From assembly GCF_014633365.1 (NCBI RefSeq), contig NC_068352.1:29111310-29175309 (forward strand): DNA of 64,000 bases, read 5' to 3'. The translations under genes were made by a program, and so were the position numbers. Shown one piece after another: positions 11,380 through 25,050 of this stretch; the stretch's first letter is position 1, and every line of letters begins with the position of its first letter. The notes beneath the pieces were generated by a model. The model was not told the DNA's origin. It did not search any database and worked only from the letters and a program-made list of their open reading frames with translations. The stretch is from Diospyros lotus. Its lineage: Eukaryota > Streptophyta > Magnoliopsida > Ericales > Ebenaceae.

Positions 11380-12080
11380 TGTGTCAAAATAAACTTGCAA
11401 TCGAGTCGAGTTGAACTTTACTAAACTTAACAAACCTAAGCTTAGCCTTGAGCTTGAGGTTGAGCTCAAGTCGACCTTGGAAGCTCCACTCAAACGTAGT
11501 TAACATGAATTGATCTTGAGGTTGGCTCATCAATTTGGTTGAAGAGCCAAGCTCGGCTCGCCAACAATCAAATAGAAGGTTGTGCAGAGGCAATAACAGA
11601 GGGTTGGCTGTGCAGCAACTGTGAGTGGCGGGAGAAAGGGAAGACGTAGTGACGGTTGACGACGAAAGGCGAGATGGTGGCAAGAGGAAGGCATCAAAGG
11701 AAAGTGGAACAAACAAATATAGACCGTTGAGAAGAATATGAACATGCGACTAAAGGAAAAAGAGAGAGGAACAGAACAAAAATGAGTTTCTTGGCCCTAC
11801 TAAATCTAATAAATGATATAATGATGATATGTATGTACATGTATATATGTTAAATAATATATTTATAAATGAGACTATTTTCATGAGCTAATAATGAACT
11901 TCTAATTAGACTTGTTCACGAGTCTCTAATTGAGCCAACTCGCGATTTAACAAGCTGAGTTTTACAAATTGAGTTTCAAAGTTAAATTCAAGTTCAGTTC
12001 ATTTACCATGACAAATGAATTCAAACCAATTTTTATTGAGCTGAACATCGAGCCGCTTACAAATGGTGCGGCTCATTACC
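11380..12080. repeat. GAGCTCGA-rich foldback-like element, unit 1 copy
   Basis: Both ends are rich in variants of GAGCTCGAG/TCGAGTTGAGC in opposite orientation. The middle is unlike either arm and has no recognisable protein. Matching copies stand at about 30465-31130 (unit 2) and 43500-44165 (unit 3). It is therefore older than the array. Boundaries, target duplications and class could not be fixed by eye. Confidence 0.35.
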
Positions 12081-12111
12081 GACCTGATGCCAAAAGTATA
12101 GCAAGCAAAGT

Positions 12112-12116
12112 TATAT
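12112..12116. other. empty target site of the solo LTR
   Basis: The pentamer tatat in unit 1 corresponds exactly to the 5-bp duplication around the solo LTR in unit 2 (31151-31155 and 34121-34125). The flanks read continuously here, with no LTR, so this is a pre-insertion allele rather than an excision scar. Confidence 0.8.
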
Positions 12117-13790
12117 CTTGAGAAAAGTACTGAGTATACCCTTTGCTAAAAGAATCGTCTCCTATTTATAGAGGAGAGAAGACTGACAAATGAAGGAGAG
12201 CCACAACCATTAGTGGGCATTTTTAGGCTCTCTTTCAGATTTATAAGCAAGCACATTGGGGATAGAATTGACTTTCAAAAGCCTTTCGAATAGTTGTTAG
12301 TGAGTGACTCATGAATTTTCGAGAAGGTATCTCGAAGGTATTAAGCGAGGCTCCAAAGTAAGATCACTCTGTCTCAACTTCAATAACTCGTGCTAAGGTC
12401 ATTCGGTTTTTCACAAAGTCTCTTGTCAGTTTCTCACGAGTAAGTCTCTCACGAGCAAGTCTTACACGAGTCTAACCAAATGAAAATGAAATGATATATA
12501 GTAACATTTTAATGTCTAACCAAATGAATGAAATGATGATCAAATTTATTAAGTGTTTTTGGGGTATGGCATTGGGCTTTGAGAAGATTCAGCCGACATT
12601 AGCACACCAAACAAGAACATAAATATTTGATTTGGGCATTGAAAACCTTGAATCGTCAAGAACATATAACTCTTCAAATGCACCTATCCGAATTGTTAGG
12701 TAGAAGGAGATAAAAAATACTGGAAATCGTGATTTTGATGTCAAATTATTTACTACTCAAACCTTCAACTGGGAATACAATTCTATCTATGCTAAATTTC
12801 AACAAAGTTAGAGGCTGCCACGACTCTATAAATTAGCCAATACATGCTTATCAGATGAGGGAAAAATCAATAATCACGAGCTTAATGTTTGATTGTTTAA
12901 ACAGTATTAAAGATGAATGTTTTTCTTAGTTGCGTCTAAAATGTGTTTTAAGAGCACATTTGACAAAAAATGTTATTTCAACATCCGCATTTTTATTTAA
13001 CCAAACAAATTATCATTAATATAAGAGATTTTTTATTTTATGAGAAAAAAAAATAACTCGAAACTATTTTACTTTTTTTTACCATAACCGAACAAATTTA
13101 CTATTACTATCAAGAATTACCCTTTTAAGTTCTTATTACATAACCAATCGATTTAATTGCAAATATTTCACCATGCACCTATAACCTTATTATATGGAAA
13201 GTGAAATCCTTTTCACCACTAGTTTAGTACTTTCAAGCAACTTAAACTTTGTACAAATTGTGTTTGTAATCATGGCTACTACAATTTATACCCACATGGG
13301 TAAAAGCAATGAGCCTGCCAATCAGTCAAAGTCTCTCCGAGAAACTTCAAAGATCATATGTAACTTAAATTTGCATGCCTAATTGGGAAGAAGAGAAACA
13401 GCAATGGAATTTCCCATGGGTTCATCTCTCGCAAAACAATAATTAAGATGGCACATGAATGGATAATAGTAAGCAGCCAATCAAGTTATGGTCAAGAAGG
13501 CAAAAATAAGGTCCAATTGGTTCCACCATATTGGAGGAGAGATGGTCTAACAAGGCACAACGAGTCTTTGGCCGTGGAGTTGGACCAAACGTCCACTCCG
13601 TGGGTCCTCATATATACAACCGCACTTGTCTTATTCAAATTAGGAAAACGGTATTTTCGCCGAATTTACGCGCAGATCATATCACCAGAATGATATTTTC
13701 TATACAATTTCGCTTCTAGCACTATTTTCTTCCCAACCTGGCACAGTACCATTATTTCTTCACCCTTCATGTTATTATTCAGGTCACTTC
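12117..13790 (+). promoter_or_regulatory. ACO1 upstream region
   Basis: No coding sequence is seen. The distal part (to about 12810) is clearly more diverged from units 2 and 3 than those are from each other. From about 12940 onward it is nearly identical to the unit 2 promoter, marking a switch in ancestry. CCAAT motifs occur near 13145 and 13320. No ethylene-response or ripening-factor site could be assigned with confidence. Confidence 0.5.
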
Positions 13791-13797
13791 TATAAAT
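13791..13797 (+). promoter_or_regulatory. TATA box of ACO1
   Basis: TATAAAT lies 117 bp before the start codon, in the context CACTTCTATAAATAGC, which is conserved in all three ACO copies. A transcription start about 30 bp downstream would leave an 80-90 base leader. Confidence 0.75.
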
Positions 13798-13886
13798 AGC
13801 ACACCCAATATCTCCATATTTCACACACCAATAGCAAACAATAACTTAGCAAAGAATCATATCATATACTGAGTGCTTGTGAGTGA

Positions 13887-15402
<1,516 letters not shown>

Positions 15403-15695
15403 AAGAGTCAATGCATATAAAAGAAAGGGATGTTTGTTTGGGTTGGAAAGGGTGGATGGGGTTTGAGGGTGGGTCATGCAATTTGGCATCATATGGATAA
15501 TTTGTAGTGTGTGACACATTTTATTTGTAATGATTCATTAAAGTTATCTATTATATTAAAAGTTGATTATAAACATAATTCAGTTCACTATTCATTCCCC
15601 TGAGTCTTTGCTTTTCCTTTTAACAAAGCTGCAGTGAATAAAGGAAGAACAATCATCTCATTTTTCCTATAAGTTAACAGAGAAAATAATCTTAA
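15403..15695 (+). other. ACO1 3' flank up to the unit junction
   Basis: About 293 bp of ACO 3' UTR and flank, ending abruptly in CTTAA at the join to RING sequence. It matches the ACO3 flank almost perfectly (both have GCATCATATGG and TGTGTGACACATTTT), whereas ACO2 differs at several sites. AATAAA-like signals near 15635 may serve polyadenylation. Confidence 0.6.
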
Positions 15696-16111
15696 ACCGA
15701 CAGTAGTCTTCGAGGTTTCTAGAAAAGCCTCTGGCAGGTCTGATTCCTGCGCCGGAGACAGAATCAGATGGGCCTCCTGTGGGGAGAGCCTCTTCTGGGA
15801 TGAACCTCGCGGCGGCTCTGGTTGCTGAGCGCGACCTCGCCGAGGCGGCGAAGGGTCTGATGCCACTGAGGGCGTTGAAGCGGCTGGCGGAGGAAACGGA
15901 CGGCCAGGATCGGAAGATGAGGAATATAGACGGTGGAGATGGGGGGGCAGTAGATGCGGTGTGCTGTGTGCGCATGGAGAGGAATAAAGGTATGGCTTTT
16001 ATCCTCTGCGGGGATACCTACTGCTGGGTGTGTTCTCAGGAGCTATGGTTGAATAGTGGGTCTTGTCCACTTTGCAACCGTGCGATCTCCCAAATCCTTG
16101 ATATCTTTTAG
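15696..16111 (+). pseudogene. 5'-truncated RING gene copy, psi-RING 1
   Basis: Homology to the RING gene begins at its codon ~35 and runs through its stop codon. A 4-base loss just inside the join shifts the frame. The later part stays open from 15779 (110 residues), but two zinc ligands are gone: the second Cys is Arg (CCVR) and the His is Asp (CGDTYC). A G7 run replaces the parent's GGAGGGACC. There is no start codon context or promoter of its own; any expression would be read-through from ACO1. A pseudogene is by far the best reading. Confidence 0.85.
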
Positions 16112-18084
16112 AGATCAGTTTTGTGATTACGGGCTTTTCTTTTTATTTTTTATTTTATAATTTGCAATTAGATTTGGCAAAAAAATATTATTGATATGTT
16201 GGATTTTGTGAAGAATTTTGTATAATTTTGGTATGAATTGGGCCTGGCCCATGAATCTCTCATAATTGGGTTACGTTGAGTGGGCTAGGCCCAAAGAGTT
16301 TTAGTCATAGTAGGTGGTGGATTTGGCACCCATATTATCTAGCTGAATGTTTGAACCGAATGGACCTTGTCTTGTCTGTCTGGCTGGCTTTTAGTTTTTA
16401 GGTATTTGTTCAGTTTGTCTATGAGTTTGTCATAAATTTGTTTTTCGTTTTGGGTTCAATTATGTAAAAAAAAAAAAAAAAAATCAGTTAAGAACCGAAT
16501 TAACTGAATTTTTAATGCCCCTGCAAAAGTATGCCTATAATTATAATCAAACTACAAATAAGTTCTCCTAATATTACTATAGAGTAAATTGCAAAAAACA
16601 TCCTGAGATTTAGTAAAATTGTAAAAAAAAAAAATTAATATTAGAAAAATAGTAATAATTATCTCTATTATTAAATAAATAGACAAAATAACCAATTTAC
16701 TTTCCATTCTCCCTCTTCTCTCCTTTAATTGAAAAATAAAAATAACAATAAAAAAATAAAACGATGCCTACATGTGATGAACTGGATTCATCACTTGGCT
16801 TCATTTCATGCAAATTTGGGTTTAAAGAAAAGAAATAAGATGAAAAAGAAAAAAAAAAAAGTCAAATAGAAAGAAAGGGTAAGTGAAACTCTTGATGACA
16901 AATCTCGTTGGTGAAAGGCTTTCACAATCTAAGTTTTGACGAAACCCAAATCCACCCAAAGTAGAAAATGGATAGAAAAAAGAAAAAGAAAAAAAAATGA
17001 TCTCTCAAAATCTAGACTTTTTTTATTCCATGAAACCTTAAAAGAAAGAGTTAAAAAAATAAGAAGAGAGAGAGAGAAAAGGTTCAACAGAACCCAAATT
17101 CGTTTGCATTTCGTTAAATAAAGAGAGAATAATAATAATAACAACAACAATAATAATAAGAGTTTGATAAAACCCACAATAAAGAGAGATGAAGAAAAAC
17201 ACTAAAAAAGATTTGTCAAAACCTAGATTTATTTGATTATGTCAAGTTTAGAATAAAAATAGGAAGATAAAATAAGAAGAAAAAGTAAAAGAAAAAAAAA
17301 ATGAAAGTTTCGACAAAACCTAGAGATCGAGAAGAATAAGAAGAAGAAGAAGAAGAAGAAGGGTTTGAATCCAAATAATTTGAGTTTTATCAAACTCAAA
17401 ATAAAAAAGGGAGAGAAAGAGAGACTGAGAAACTTATTTAGAAATTGTGTCAATTAATAACAATAAAAGAAGAGGGGTGGCCAACTATGAAGGGAAGTCG
17501 ACAACAAAGGTAGTAGTTATGACAGAGATGAGAAAGAAAAGAAAACGAGCAAAAAAAAAGGGAGAGAGATAAAAGAGAAATAAGATTTTATATATAAGAT
17601 AATTTGGTCATTTTTATAATGTTTATCGAGATTAATTAAAACAAAAGCAAAATTTACAACATAACATTAAATATCACAAGTAATTATTGCGTTTTTTCAA
17701 ACATCAAAGATAATGTTTGCAATTATCTCAAATCTCAAGTGTAATTTTTCCATTACTGTATTACTATATTGTATATTATTTTGGCAATTTGGTAGGTTGT
17801 TGAACTATTATTATTATTATGTTACTTTATCTTATTTGTTGGCATCAAGTATGCTTGTATAGTTGGCAAATTGTTGGACCATTTTTATTAAGAATTTGGT
17901 AGGACAATTTTAAACTTATAGATTTTTTGATAAAAAAATTAATTAATCTGGTAACCATTCGATTAATTCAAAATAACTAGTTAAACTGAAAATATGCCTA
18001 TTCAAATCAGTTTCAATTATGTTATTTATCATTTTAATTATTTTAATTTTGTAGTCAAATTAGTCAATGTGTCATTAAACAAAT
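16112..18084. other. unit 2 spacer with purine-rich tract
   Basis: RING 3' flank, AT-rich spacer, then a purine-biased degenerate repeat tract at about 16835-17600 that includes a (GAA)n run at 17338-17361. The remainder, to 18084, is AT-rich. It is highly similar to 38121-40014. No gene is seen; several open frames of 60-80 residues are low-complexity. Confidence 0.6.
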
Positions 18085-18089
18085 TAAAT

Positions 18090-20192
18090 TGTAAGCACCC
18101 CCGCCCGGATATCCCAACCACCCGGTCTATCCAAACGAAAGCGCTTACGTAAGGGAAGATAAACAAATACAAGACAAAATGCCCTGACATGCATTCATAA
18201 AAGAAATGCCACAGCGGAAGCAAAATGAAATACATGCATGTCCGCAGGTACCCCGCTGGGACAGCGGTCAAGGAGTATATATAAAAAGATACAGACACCT
18301 GTGCCAACAATAGGAGGTACAAATGACAACCTGGCACAGTCAAAAATAAAAGACAGCGACTCTAGCAAAACATCAGAGATGACGGGGGCAGCTAACTGTA
18401 CACCTTACCAACGCGGCCGGCTGCTAAATGGAACGATCCTCGCCCTCGGCCTTTGCTTTACCCTTACCTGGAATGATGGAAAGCAAGGTGAGTCGCAAGA
18501 CTCAGCAAGTTTATAAGAAATGAAAGGCTATAAATAAAAGAAGAGACCATCCCAAACACAGCCCCACAAGTACACACAAGTCATGAGACGCTACAACACA
18601 ACAGTGCAGTATAGTGAAAGCACATACCGGTCCTTGGGGCCCACACAAGACACCTGGCACCCAAGTCCCATACCAACCTGCCGCTGCCCTGGAAGGCAAC
18701 AATATCCTCAACAAACCTGTGCGCACTGTCCCGGGGCGGTACTCCCGTCACCCGTATCCACGTCGGTACTCCCGACAACCGAGCCATAGGCTCCCTCGAA
18801 ACGGTACTCCCGTCCGAGAACTAAATACTATCAGTAGCCATGCAATGCACATAAAATGCAATGGCGTAGTGAGCATCAACGTGATACCAGGCGCCCATAC
18901 ATCCAAGCATCAGGCCATGCTCCGCCCATATAGTAAGCCACACACGATGCATATGCCCGTGCTGGATGCATTATAATCAAGCTAAAATGCCCGTGACCAA
19001 GCATAACCAAATCATGTTAATCCCAACATGCAGCCCGTACCCATGTGCACATCAAGCCATGCAACGAGAATAAAATATAAGCAGGCATGCTATAATCACA
19101 TAACGGCTAAGCAAGTTAGCAGTGCCTGGCACCGGTCAATGGTCAGTGGGTAGGAGAGACTCGCCGGCGGCCTAAGGTAGACCGTACGACAGTCACTCCG
19201 TCACCGAACCGTCGATCCCAGCCCCCACTGCACAACCGCTTCAGCCAAAAAATAACCAAAAATCCAATTAATACCCGAACCGCTAAGAACCTAGCCCCGG
19301 GTGAGTACGGCATCATTCCCAACAGGCAGGGGGTGGCACAAACCCCCGTAGGCAACCAACGAATAAAACCCACGAGATCCATTTAATAAATTAAATCTTA
19401 AACTAACCGTTTAAAAACTTCATAATTAATTAATGGCCGAAACAAACGAAGGGAGGCCCAATAAATCGCCAACGACAGAAACGACGAGATAGGTAAGAAG
19501 AACTTGCCTTATCAGAGATATCCTTAGGCTCGTTTGGTCCAAAAGTAGTAAAAATTATACAAACTGCAATATCCCAATTATTTGCCAAAATTAATAAAAT
19601 TGGACGCAAAACGAAATTCTGACCGTACAAAATATTAATCACTAGCTGCTCTACATACCTGGATAATTAAATCGCGGATTAAACCTAATTTAATCCAATT
19701 TTTCAGCACCCAAAATCTCCCAATTCACGTCGCTGTTCTTCCCGATTTCCTCCGCTGCTGCCGACTAATTGCTCCAATAGCCTGTTTAATTGGCTGATTA
19801 GAGACGTTAAATTAAGAGGGAAATGCTTGGAGGAGAGGCAGCCACGTTGCTGCCCCAATTTCTTCTAATACGGCGCCGTTGGCGCTTCTCAATTACTGAA
19901 AACAAAATGATTTTTTTGCCATAAGTCAGCAAACAGCAAGGCATCACTTTAAACCTATATATTCACTTGAGCTAGCTAATTTAACACCTCAGCACTCACG
20001 CTACTCCCTTAGTCTTAGGGTTATTAATAAATAATTTATTATTCTTATGTTTATTAATATTATGATTCTTATACTTAATAGTATTATTATTAATATCAAC
20101 TAAATATATATATATATATGAATGACTACTTTAAATTAAATTAATGCAATAAACTAGTAACTCAATTAAATTACGATTTATGGGTCGTTACA
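18090..20192 (-). repeat. 3' LTR of the Tekay-like element (left end)
   Basis: 2103 bp starting TGTAAGC and ending GTTACA on the + strand. It contains three copies of the motif CGGTACTCCCG near 18737-18815, which also occurs in the LTRs of the second LTR element. Open frames inside it, such as the 92- and 120-residue ones, recur in the other LTR merely because the LTRs are duplicates. Confidence 0.95.
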
Positions 20193-20208
20193 AATCCTTC
20201 CCCCCTTA
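20193..20208 (-). other. polypurine tract of the Tekay-like element
   Basis: On the minus strand it reads AAGGGGGGAAGGATT, directly before the 3' LTR start TGTAACG. This is the site that primes plus-strand DNA synthesis. Confidence 0.85.
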
Positions 20209-20239
20209 AAAGAATTTCGTCCCCGAAATTCGTACCTGG

Positions 20240-23200
20240 CTAGGTAAATAACTGAGGGTGAAGTCGTATCATATCCTCCTCTAGCTCCCACGTAGCCTCC
20301 TCTGGGGTATGCCGCTGCCACTGGACCTTCACATAGGGAATCGTGCGGCTACGGAGCACTTTTTCTTTCCGATCCACGATGCTGGTAGGCAACTCGATGT
20401 ACGACGCGTCCTCTTGCACCACGAGCGGATGATAATCAATGACATGCCCGGGATCTGCCACATACTTGCGAAGCATCGAAACATGAAAGACATCATGTAC
20501 ATGGGCTAACTGAGGGGGTAAAGCTAATCGGTATGCCAACGATCCGACTCGCTCCAATATCTCGAACGGTCCCACATAGCGAGGACTCAACTTGCCAGAT
20601 ACTCCGAAGCGTCGAACACCCCTCATCGGCATAACTCGAAGGAAAACATGATCACCCACATCAAACTCCAAATCTCGGCGTCGTCTATCAGCATAACTCT
20701 TCTGACGATCCTGAGCTGCCTTCATTTTAGCCCGAATCAACTGGATCTTTTCTGTCGTCTGCTCCACCAACTCCGGTCCAAGTAACGCTCGCTCCCCAGT
20801 CTCGGTCCAGCAAAGCGGTGACCTACACGGCCGCCCATATAATGCCTCAAATGGTGCCATCCCAATGCTGGCCTGGAAGCTATTATTGTAAGCAAACTCC
20901 ACTAGTGACAGATGATCATCCCAGCTCCCATGGAAATCCAGTACACAGGCGCGGAGCATATCCTCCAAAGTCCGAATGGTCCGCTCCGACTGCCCGTCAG
21001 TCTGAGGATGGAAGGCTGTACTGAAAGTCAACTGGGTCCCCATAGCACTCTGCAACGCCTCCCAAAATCGTGAGGTAAACTGAGGATCCCTGTCTGACAC
21101 AATACTAGCTGGGACTCCGTGCAGTCTCACCACCTCATCAATGTATAGCTTGGCCAGTCGATGAATAGGATAGGTCTTCTTGACAGGTAAGAAGTGCGCT
21201 GATTTAGTCAACCGATCAATAATTACCCATATCGAGTCGTACCCCCGGCTGGATCGCGGCAATCCTGAGACAAAATCCATAGCTATACGCTCCCACTTCC
21301 ACTCCGGCACAGATAAAGGTCGTAACAATCCTGCGGGCCTCTGGTGCTCAGCCTTAACCTGCTGGCACACTAAACATCGCGATACAAATTCTGCTACGCT
21401 CCTCTTCATGCCGCTCCACCAATACTGACGTCGTAAGCCCTGATACATCTTCGTCGCTCCAGGATGGATAGTATAGGGAGAACGATGAGCTTCCTCTAGG
21501 ATCCTCTGCCTGATATCACTGTCCCTCGGCACACAGATCCGTCCACGAAACAATAGCAAACCATCGTCCCTCTGACTGTACCCCAATGACCAAAATCTCT
21601 CCATATCAGCCATAATCTCGCCAAGCTCCACATCCTGTCGCTGTTGATCGCGAATCTGACCCTCTAGATCTGAATGGATACTAATGGCAGCACAATAGAG
21701 TGTAGGATTGTCTGGTGCCACAGAGATAGTAAGATCGCTCATCTGCTCCAGTAAGAACCACTCCTGCACCATCATAGCTGCAACTGATGCTCCACGGCGA
21801 CTCAGTGCATCTGCTACCACATTGGCTTTACCTGGGTGATAGAGGATCTCGCAATCATAGTCCTTAAGCAGCTCCAACCAACGTCGTTGTCTCATATTAA
21901 GTTCCTTTTGAGAAAATAAATACTTGAGACTCTTGTGATCTGTATATATCTGGACTCTCTCACCATAAAGATAATGCCTCCAAATTTTCAAGGCAAACAC
22001 GACAGCCGCCAACTCCAGATCATGTGTGGGATAATTCTCCTCATGCCTCTTCAACTGTCTGGATGCATAAGCATTCACTCGGCCGTCCTGCATCAAAACA
22101 CATCCCAATCCTGCATATGAGGCATCACTGTAAACAGTAAATAACTCACCACACCTGGGTATCGTCAGTACTGGCGCCGAAGTCAAACGCCGCTTCAACT
22201 CCTGGAAAGACCTCTCACAAGACTCGTCCCAAATAAATCTGACGCCTTTCCTTGTCAACTTCGTCAGGGGCGATGCAAGCCGTGCAAAACCTTCTATGAA
22301 TCGTCGATAGTACCCAGCAAGGCCAAGAAAACTCCGAATCTCTGTCACTGTCATTGGTCTCGGCCAATCCATCACGGCTTTAGTCTTCTCTGGGTCTACT
22401 GAGATACCCTCTCCTGAGACCACATGTCCTAAGAATACCACTCGGGTCTGCCAAAACTCACATTTCGAAAACTTGGCATATAACTGCTCCTCTCTGAGCT
22501 TCTGCAGAACCACGCTCAGATGCGCCTCGTGTGTCTCAGGGCTCGGTGAGTAAATTAGGATGTCGTCAATGAAAACTATGATAAAAGAATCCAAATATTC
22601 TTTGAACACCCTATTCATCAGATCTATGAACACTGCAGGTGCATTGGTCAGCCCAAATGGCATGACCACAAACTCATAATGGCCGTAACGTGTGCGAAAT
22701 GCAGTCTTTGCAATATCCTCATCTCTGACTCGCACCTGATGATAACCTGACCGCAAATCTATCTTGGAAAACATCGATGCACCACGCAACTGATCCAGTA
22801 AATCATCCACACGGGGTAGGGGATACTTATTCTTGATTGTTACCTGATTAAGCTGTCGGTAATCTATACAAAGTCGCATAGACCCGTCCTTCTTGCGCAC
22901 AAATAATACTGGGGCCCCCCATGGCGATGTGCTCGGCCGAATAAAACCTTTCTCCAAAAGATCTTGCAATTGCACCTTGAGTTCTTTCAGTTCATTGGCA
23001 GCCATACGGTAAGGAGTCTTGGAAATAGGCTGCGTACCTGGCATCAGATCGACCGCAAAATCAATCTCTCGGTGCGGTGGTAGTCCCGGCAACTCATCTG
23101 GGAACACATCTGGAAAGTCTCGCACCACAGGATAGGCAGCCAACTCCTTCTTCTCCCCCGCTATCACGGTCACGAACGCAAAGTAGGCTTCACACCCACG

Positions 23201-23962
23201 TCGAATAAGTCTCTTGGCGTGCATAACCGATATCATCGGTGTAGTCACCACTGGCTTCACACCCCGGTATGTAACAACTGGTCTCCCTGGATGCTCAAAT
23301 GAAATTACCTTCCAATGACAATCAACTCGAGCATAGTGCCGAGAGAGCCAATCCATACCCAATAGTAAGTCAAAATCCTGGATCGCCAAAACAACAAGAT
23401 CCCCCACAAATACCTGGTCGTAAATCCCTATCTCGCAATCACTGACCATCTCACTCCCCAACAACACCGTCCCTCCCGGTGTCGAAATAGATAAATCATA
23501 TGGTAAGGGGTTACACGGGATTGGGATCTTATGCAACAAATGGGGTGCTATGAAAGAGTGGGTGGAACATGTATCAAATAGGGCACGTACGTCATGGCCA
23601 TAGAGAGAAAGTATACCTTGCACTATATCACTGCTCTCAGCTGCCTCGGCCGCTGACACTGCAAATGCCTGTCCCTGCATCTGAACTCTCTCTGTAGGTC
23701 CCGGGCGCTGTGCTGCTGGAAGAGGTAATGGTGCTCCTGCACCCTGCGTCCTAGGTGTAGACTGTCTCTGAACTGGTCTGGGCCCCACACCTCCAGTCCG
23801 TGGCCCTCCACTCTGTGCTGGCTGGGTGCACCTGTTCGCTCGGTGGCCCCTCTGTCCACAGCGAAAACAAATAATCTCCTGCCCTGTAGCCGGTGTAGCT
23901 GGTGGGGCTGGTGGGGCTGGTGTAGTCGGTCTAGGCGCCTGTGGACAGTCTCTCTTCAAATG
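20240..23962 (-). CDS. pol region: protease-RT-RNase H-integrase-chromodomain
   Basis: A continuous frame of about 1,270 residues (open from 24070, but its first ~35 residues are out-of-frame gag). Approximate residues within that frame: second CCHC knuckle [14 protein letters not shown] (~68-81); protease [10 protein letters not shown] (~163), where the catalytic D-T-G is D-T-C; reverse transcriptase with FIDDIL (~500); RNase H YSDAS (~645); integrase zinc finger HPGATK...CLVC (~869-905) and the catalytic core from MDFVSGLP and SDRDPQF (~930-995); a C-terminal chromodomain (~1225-1270) that in related elements targets heterochromatin. No stop codons interrupt it. In the normal arrangement it is fused to gag in one polyprotein; here a frameshift separates them. 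Confidence 0.92.
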   Translation of the reverse strand, partial: HLKRDCPQAPRPTTPAPPAPPATPATGQEIICFRCGQRGHRANRCTQPAQSGGPRTGGVGPRPVQRQSTPRTQGAGAPLPLPAAQRPGPTERVQMQGQAFAVSAAEAAESSDIVQGILSLYGHDVRALFDTCSTHSFIAPHLLHKIPIPCNPLPYDLSISTPGGTVLLGSEMVSDCEIGIYDQVFVGDLVVLAIQDFDLLLGMDWLSRHYARVDCHWKVISFEHPGRPVVTYRGVKPVVTTPMISVMHAKRLIRRGCEAYFAFVTVIAGEKKELAAYPVVRDFPDVFPDELPGLPPHREIDFAVDLMPGTQPISKTPYRMAANELKELKVQLQDLLEKGFIRPSTSPWGAPVLFVRKKDGSMRLCIDYRQLNQVTIKNKYPLPRVDDLLDQLRGASMFSKIDLRSGYHQVRVRDEDIAKTAFRTRYGHYEFVVMPFGLTNAPAVFIDLMNRVFKEYLDSFIIVFIDDILIYSPSPETHEAHLSVVLQKLREEQLYAKFSKCEFWQTRVVFLGHVVSGEGISVDPEKTKAVMDWPRPMTVTEIRSFLGLAGYYRRFIEGFARLASPLTKLTRKGVRFIWDESCERSFQELKRRLTSAPVLTIPRCGELFTVYSDASYAGLGCVLMQDGRVNAYASRQLKRHEENYPTHDLELAAVVFALKIWRHYLYGERVQIYTDHKSLKYLFSQKELNMRQRRWLELLKDYDCEILYHPGKANVVADALSRRGASVAAMMVQEWFLLEQMSDLTISVAPDNPTLYCAAISIHSDLEGQIRDQQRQDVELGEIMADMERFWSLGYSQRDDGLLLFRGRICVPRDSDIRQRILEEAHRSPYTIHPGATKMYQGLRRQYWWSGMKRSVAEFVSRCLVCQQVKAEHQRPAGLLRPLSVPEWKWERIAMDFVSGLPRSSRGYDSIWVIIDRLTKSAHFLPVKKTYPIHRLAKLYIDEVVRLHGVPASIVSDRDPQFTSRFWEALQSAMGTQLTFSTAFHPQTDGQSERTIRTLEDMLRACVLDFHGSWDDHLSLVEFAYNNSFQASIGMAPFEALYGRPCRSPLCWTETGERALLGPELVEQTTEKIQLIRAKMKAAQDRQKSYADRRRRDLEFDVGDHVFLRVMPMRGVRRFGVSGKLSPRYVGPFEILERVGSLAYRLALPPQLAHVHDVFHVSMLRKYVADPGHVIDYHPLVVQEDASYIELPTSIVDRKEKVLRSRTIPYVKVQWQRHTPEEATWELEEDMIRLHPQLFT

Positions 23963-24912
23963 CCCGGCTGACCACAGCGATAACATACATCTCGACGTAC
24001 CTCCCGACACTGCCCCTGGTGTCTCTGCCCGCACTGTGGAAATCCCGAACTCTGGCTGCCTGCATCCCACTTCCTCTTCTTACTGCTGCTCCCTGCACCC
24101 TTCAAGACTAACTGCTCTGCTCGGGCCTCCAATCGATCCCTCTCCACCGCGTGGGCTCGCTGAACAGCCGTAGGGAAGTCAGGGGCCTCAATACCAGCCA
24201 TGGCATGACGGATCTCTGGTCGTAACCCCCTTTGAAACTTGCTAACTCGACGCGACTCAGGGGTCACTAACTCAGGAGCATAACGAGATAATGCCACGAA
24301 CTCGGTCTCATACTGCGTAACTGTCTTACTGCCCTGCTGCAACTCAATGAACTCAAACACCTTCTGCTCTCTGATCCAAGCTGGTACATAGGTCTCATTG
24401 AACGCCTCGACGAACTGTGCCCATGACGGACCTCCATCGCCATATCTCTGTTTGGTGGTCTCCCACCACCGCTCGGCGTCACCTCGTAACAAGAAAGTCC
24501 CCAGCCGAACTCTGTGGGCCTCTGCACAGTCTATGGATCTCAAATGCTTCTCCACCGCTAGTAACCAATCCTCAGCCACCGTCCCATCAGCGCCTCCACT
24601 AAACTCTGGTGGTCGCAGGGCCATAAAATCTCTAAGCACTGTAGCACCTGAACTGTCCCCTGCTCCCGACGTACCTGAATGCGACGCCTGGGCCGTAGCG
24701 GTCCTATCATCATGTCTGCGCTCCTGTCGCAACTGAGATGCTGCCAGTACATCTACAGCTCGTAAAATACCCGCTAATGTCTCCTGCATATCTGGTGGCC
24801 CTGGCTGTCTCTGCTCTCCCGCACCTGTACCCTGAACCTCCGGAGTAGGGACAAGGTGTCCTCTACCTCGTGCTGGCGGTCTACCACGACCTCGCCCACG
24901 TCGTGCGTCCAT
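23956..24912 (-). pseudogene. gag region, ended early inside its zinc knuckle
   Basis: I take the start at 24912 (MDARRGRGRGRPPARG), because the 17 residues before it do not look like gag. The capsid (retrotransposon gag) domain covers AEDWLLAVEKHL to VTQYETEFVALSRYAPE, followed by a basic linker and a CCHC knuckle that begins CYRCGQPG. The frame then stops at 23956. The missing half (GHLKRDC) continues in the pol frame, so one base has been lost near 23962-23966. The sequence there is not a recognisable slippery heptamer, so a mutation is more likely than programmed frameshifting. Confidence 0.82.
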
Positions 24913-25034
24913 GATACCTATACAACCAGAATTAATTAGAACGCATTTCGTAATAACAGACACGTCCTAACACTCTAACTCTACCTAACAGCCTCGGTGT
25001 ACAGTTACTTGTCCCCCCTAATTGACTTAATGAC

Positions 25035-25046
25035 GCTCTGATACCA
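25035..25046 (-). other. primer-binding site (initiator tRNA-Met)
   Basis: On the minus strand this reads TGGTATCAGAGC, complementary to the 3' end of plant initiator methionine tRNA. It lies four bases inside the 5' LTR end. Confidence 0.93.
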
Positions 25047-25050
25047 ACAT

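Noticed and set aside
18238..18976. Protein-coding genes of 60-120 residues (repeated at 25199-25937)
   Set aside because: They lie entirely inside LTRs and recur because the LTRs are copies. No domain is recognisable and several frames overlap.
23956..24070. Programmed -1 frameshift between gag and pol
   Set aside because: No slippery heptamer or clear downstream structure is visible, and the break cuts a zinc knuckle that should be continuous. A deletion is simpler.
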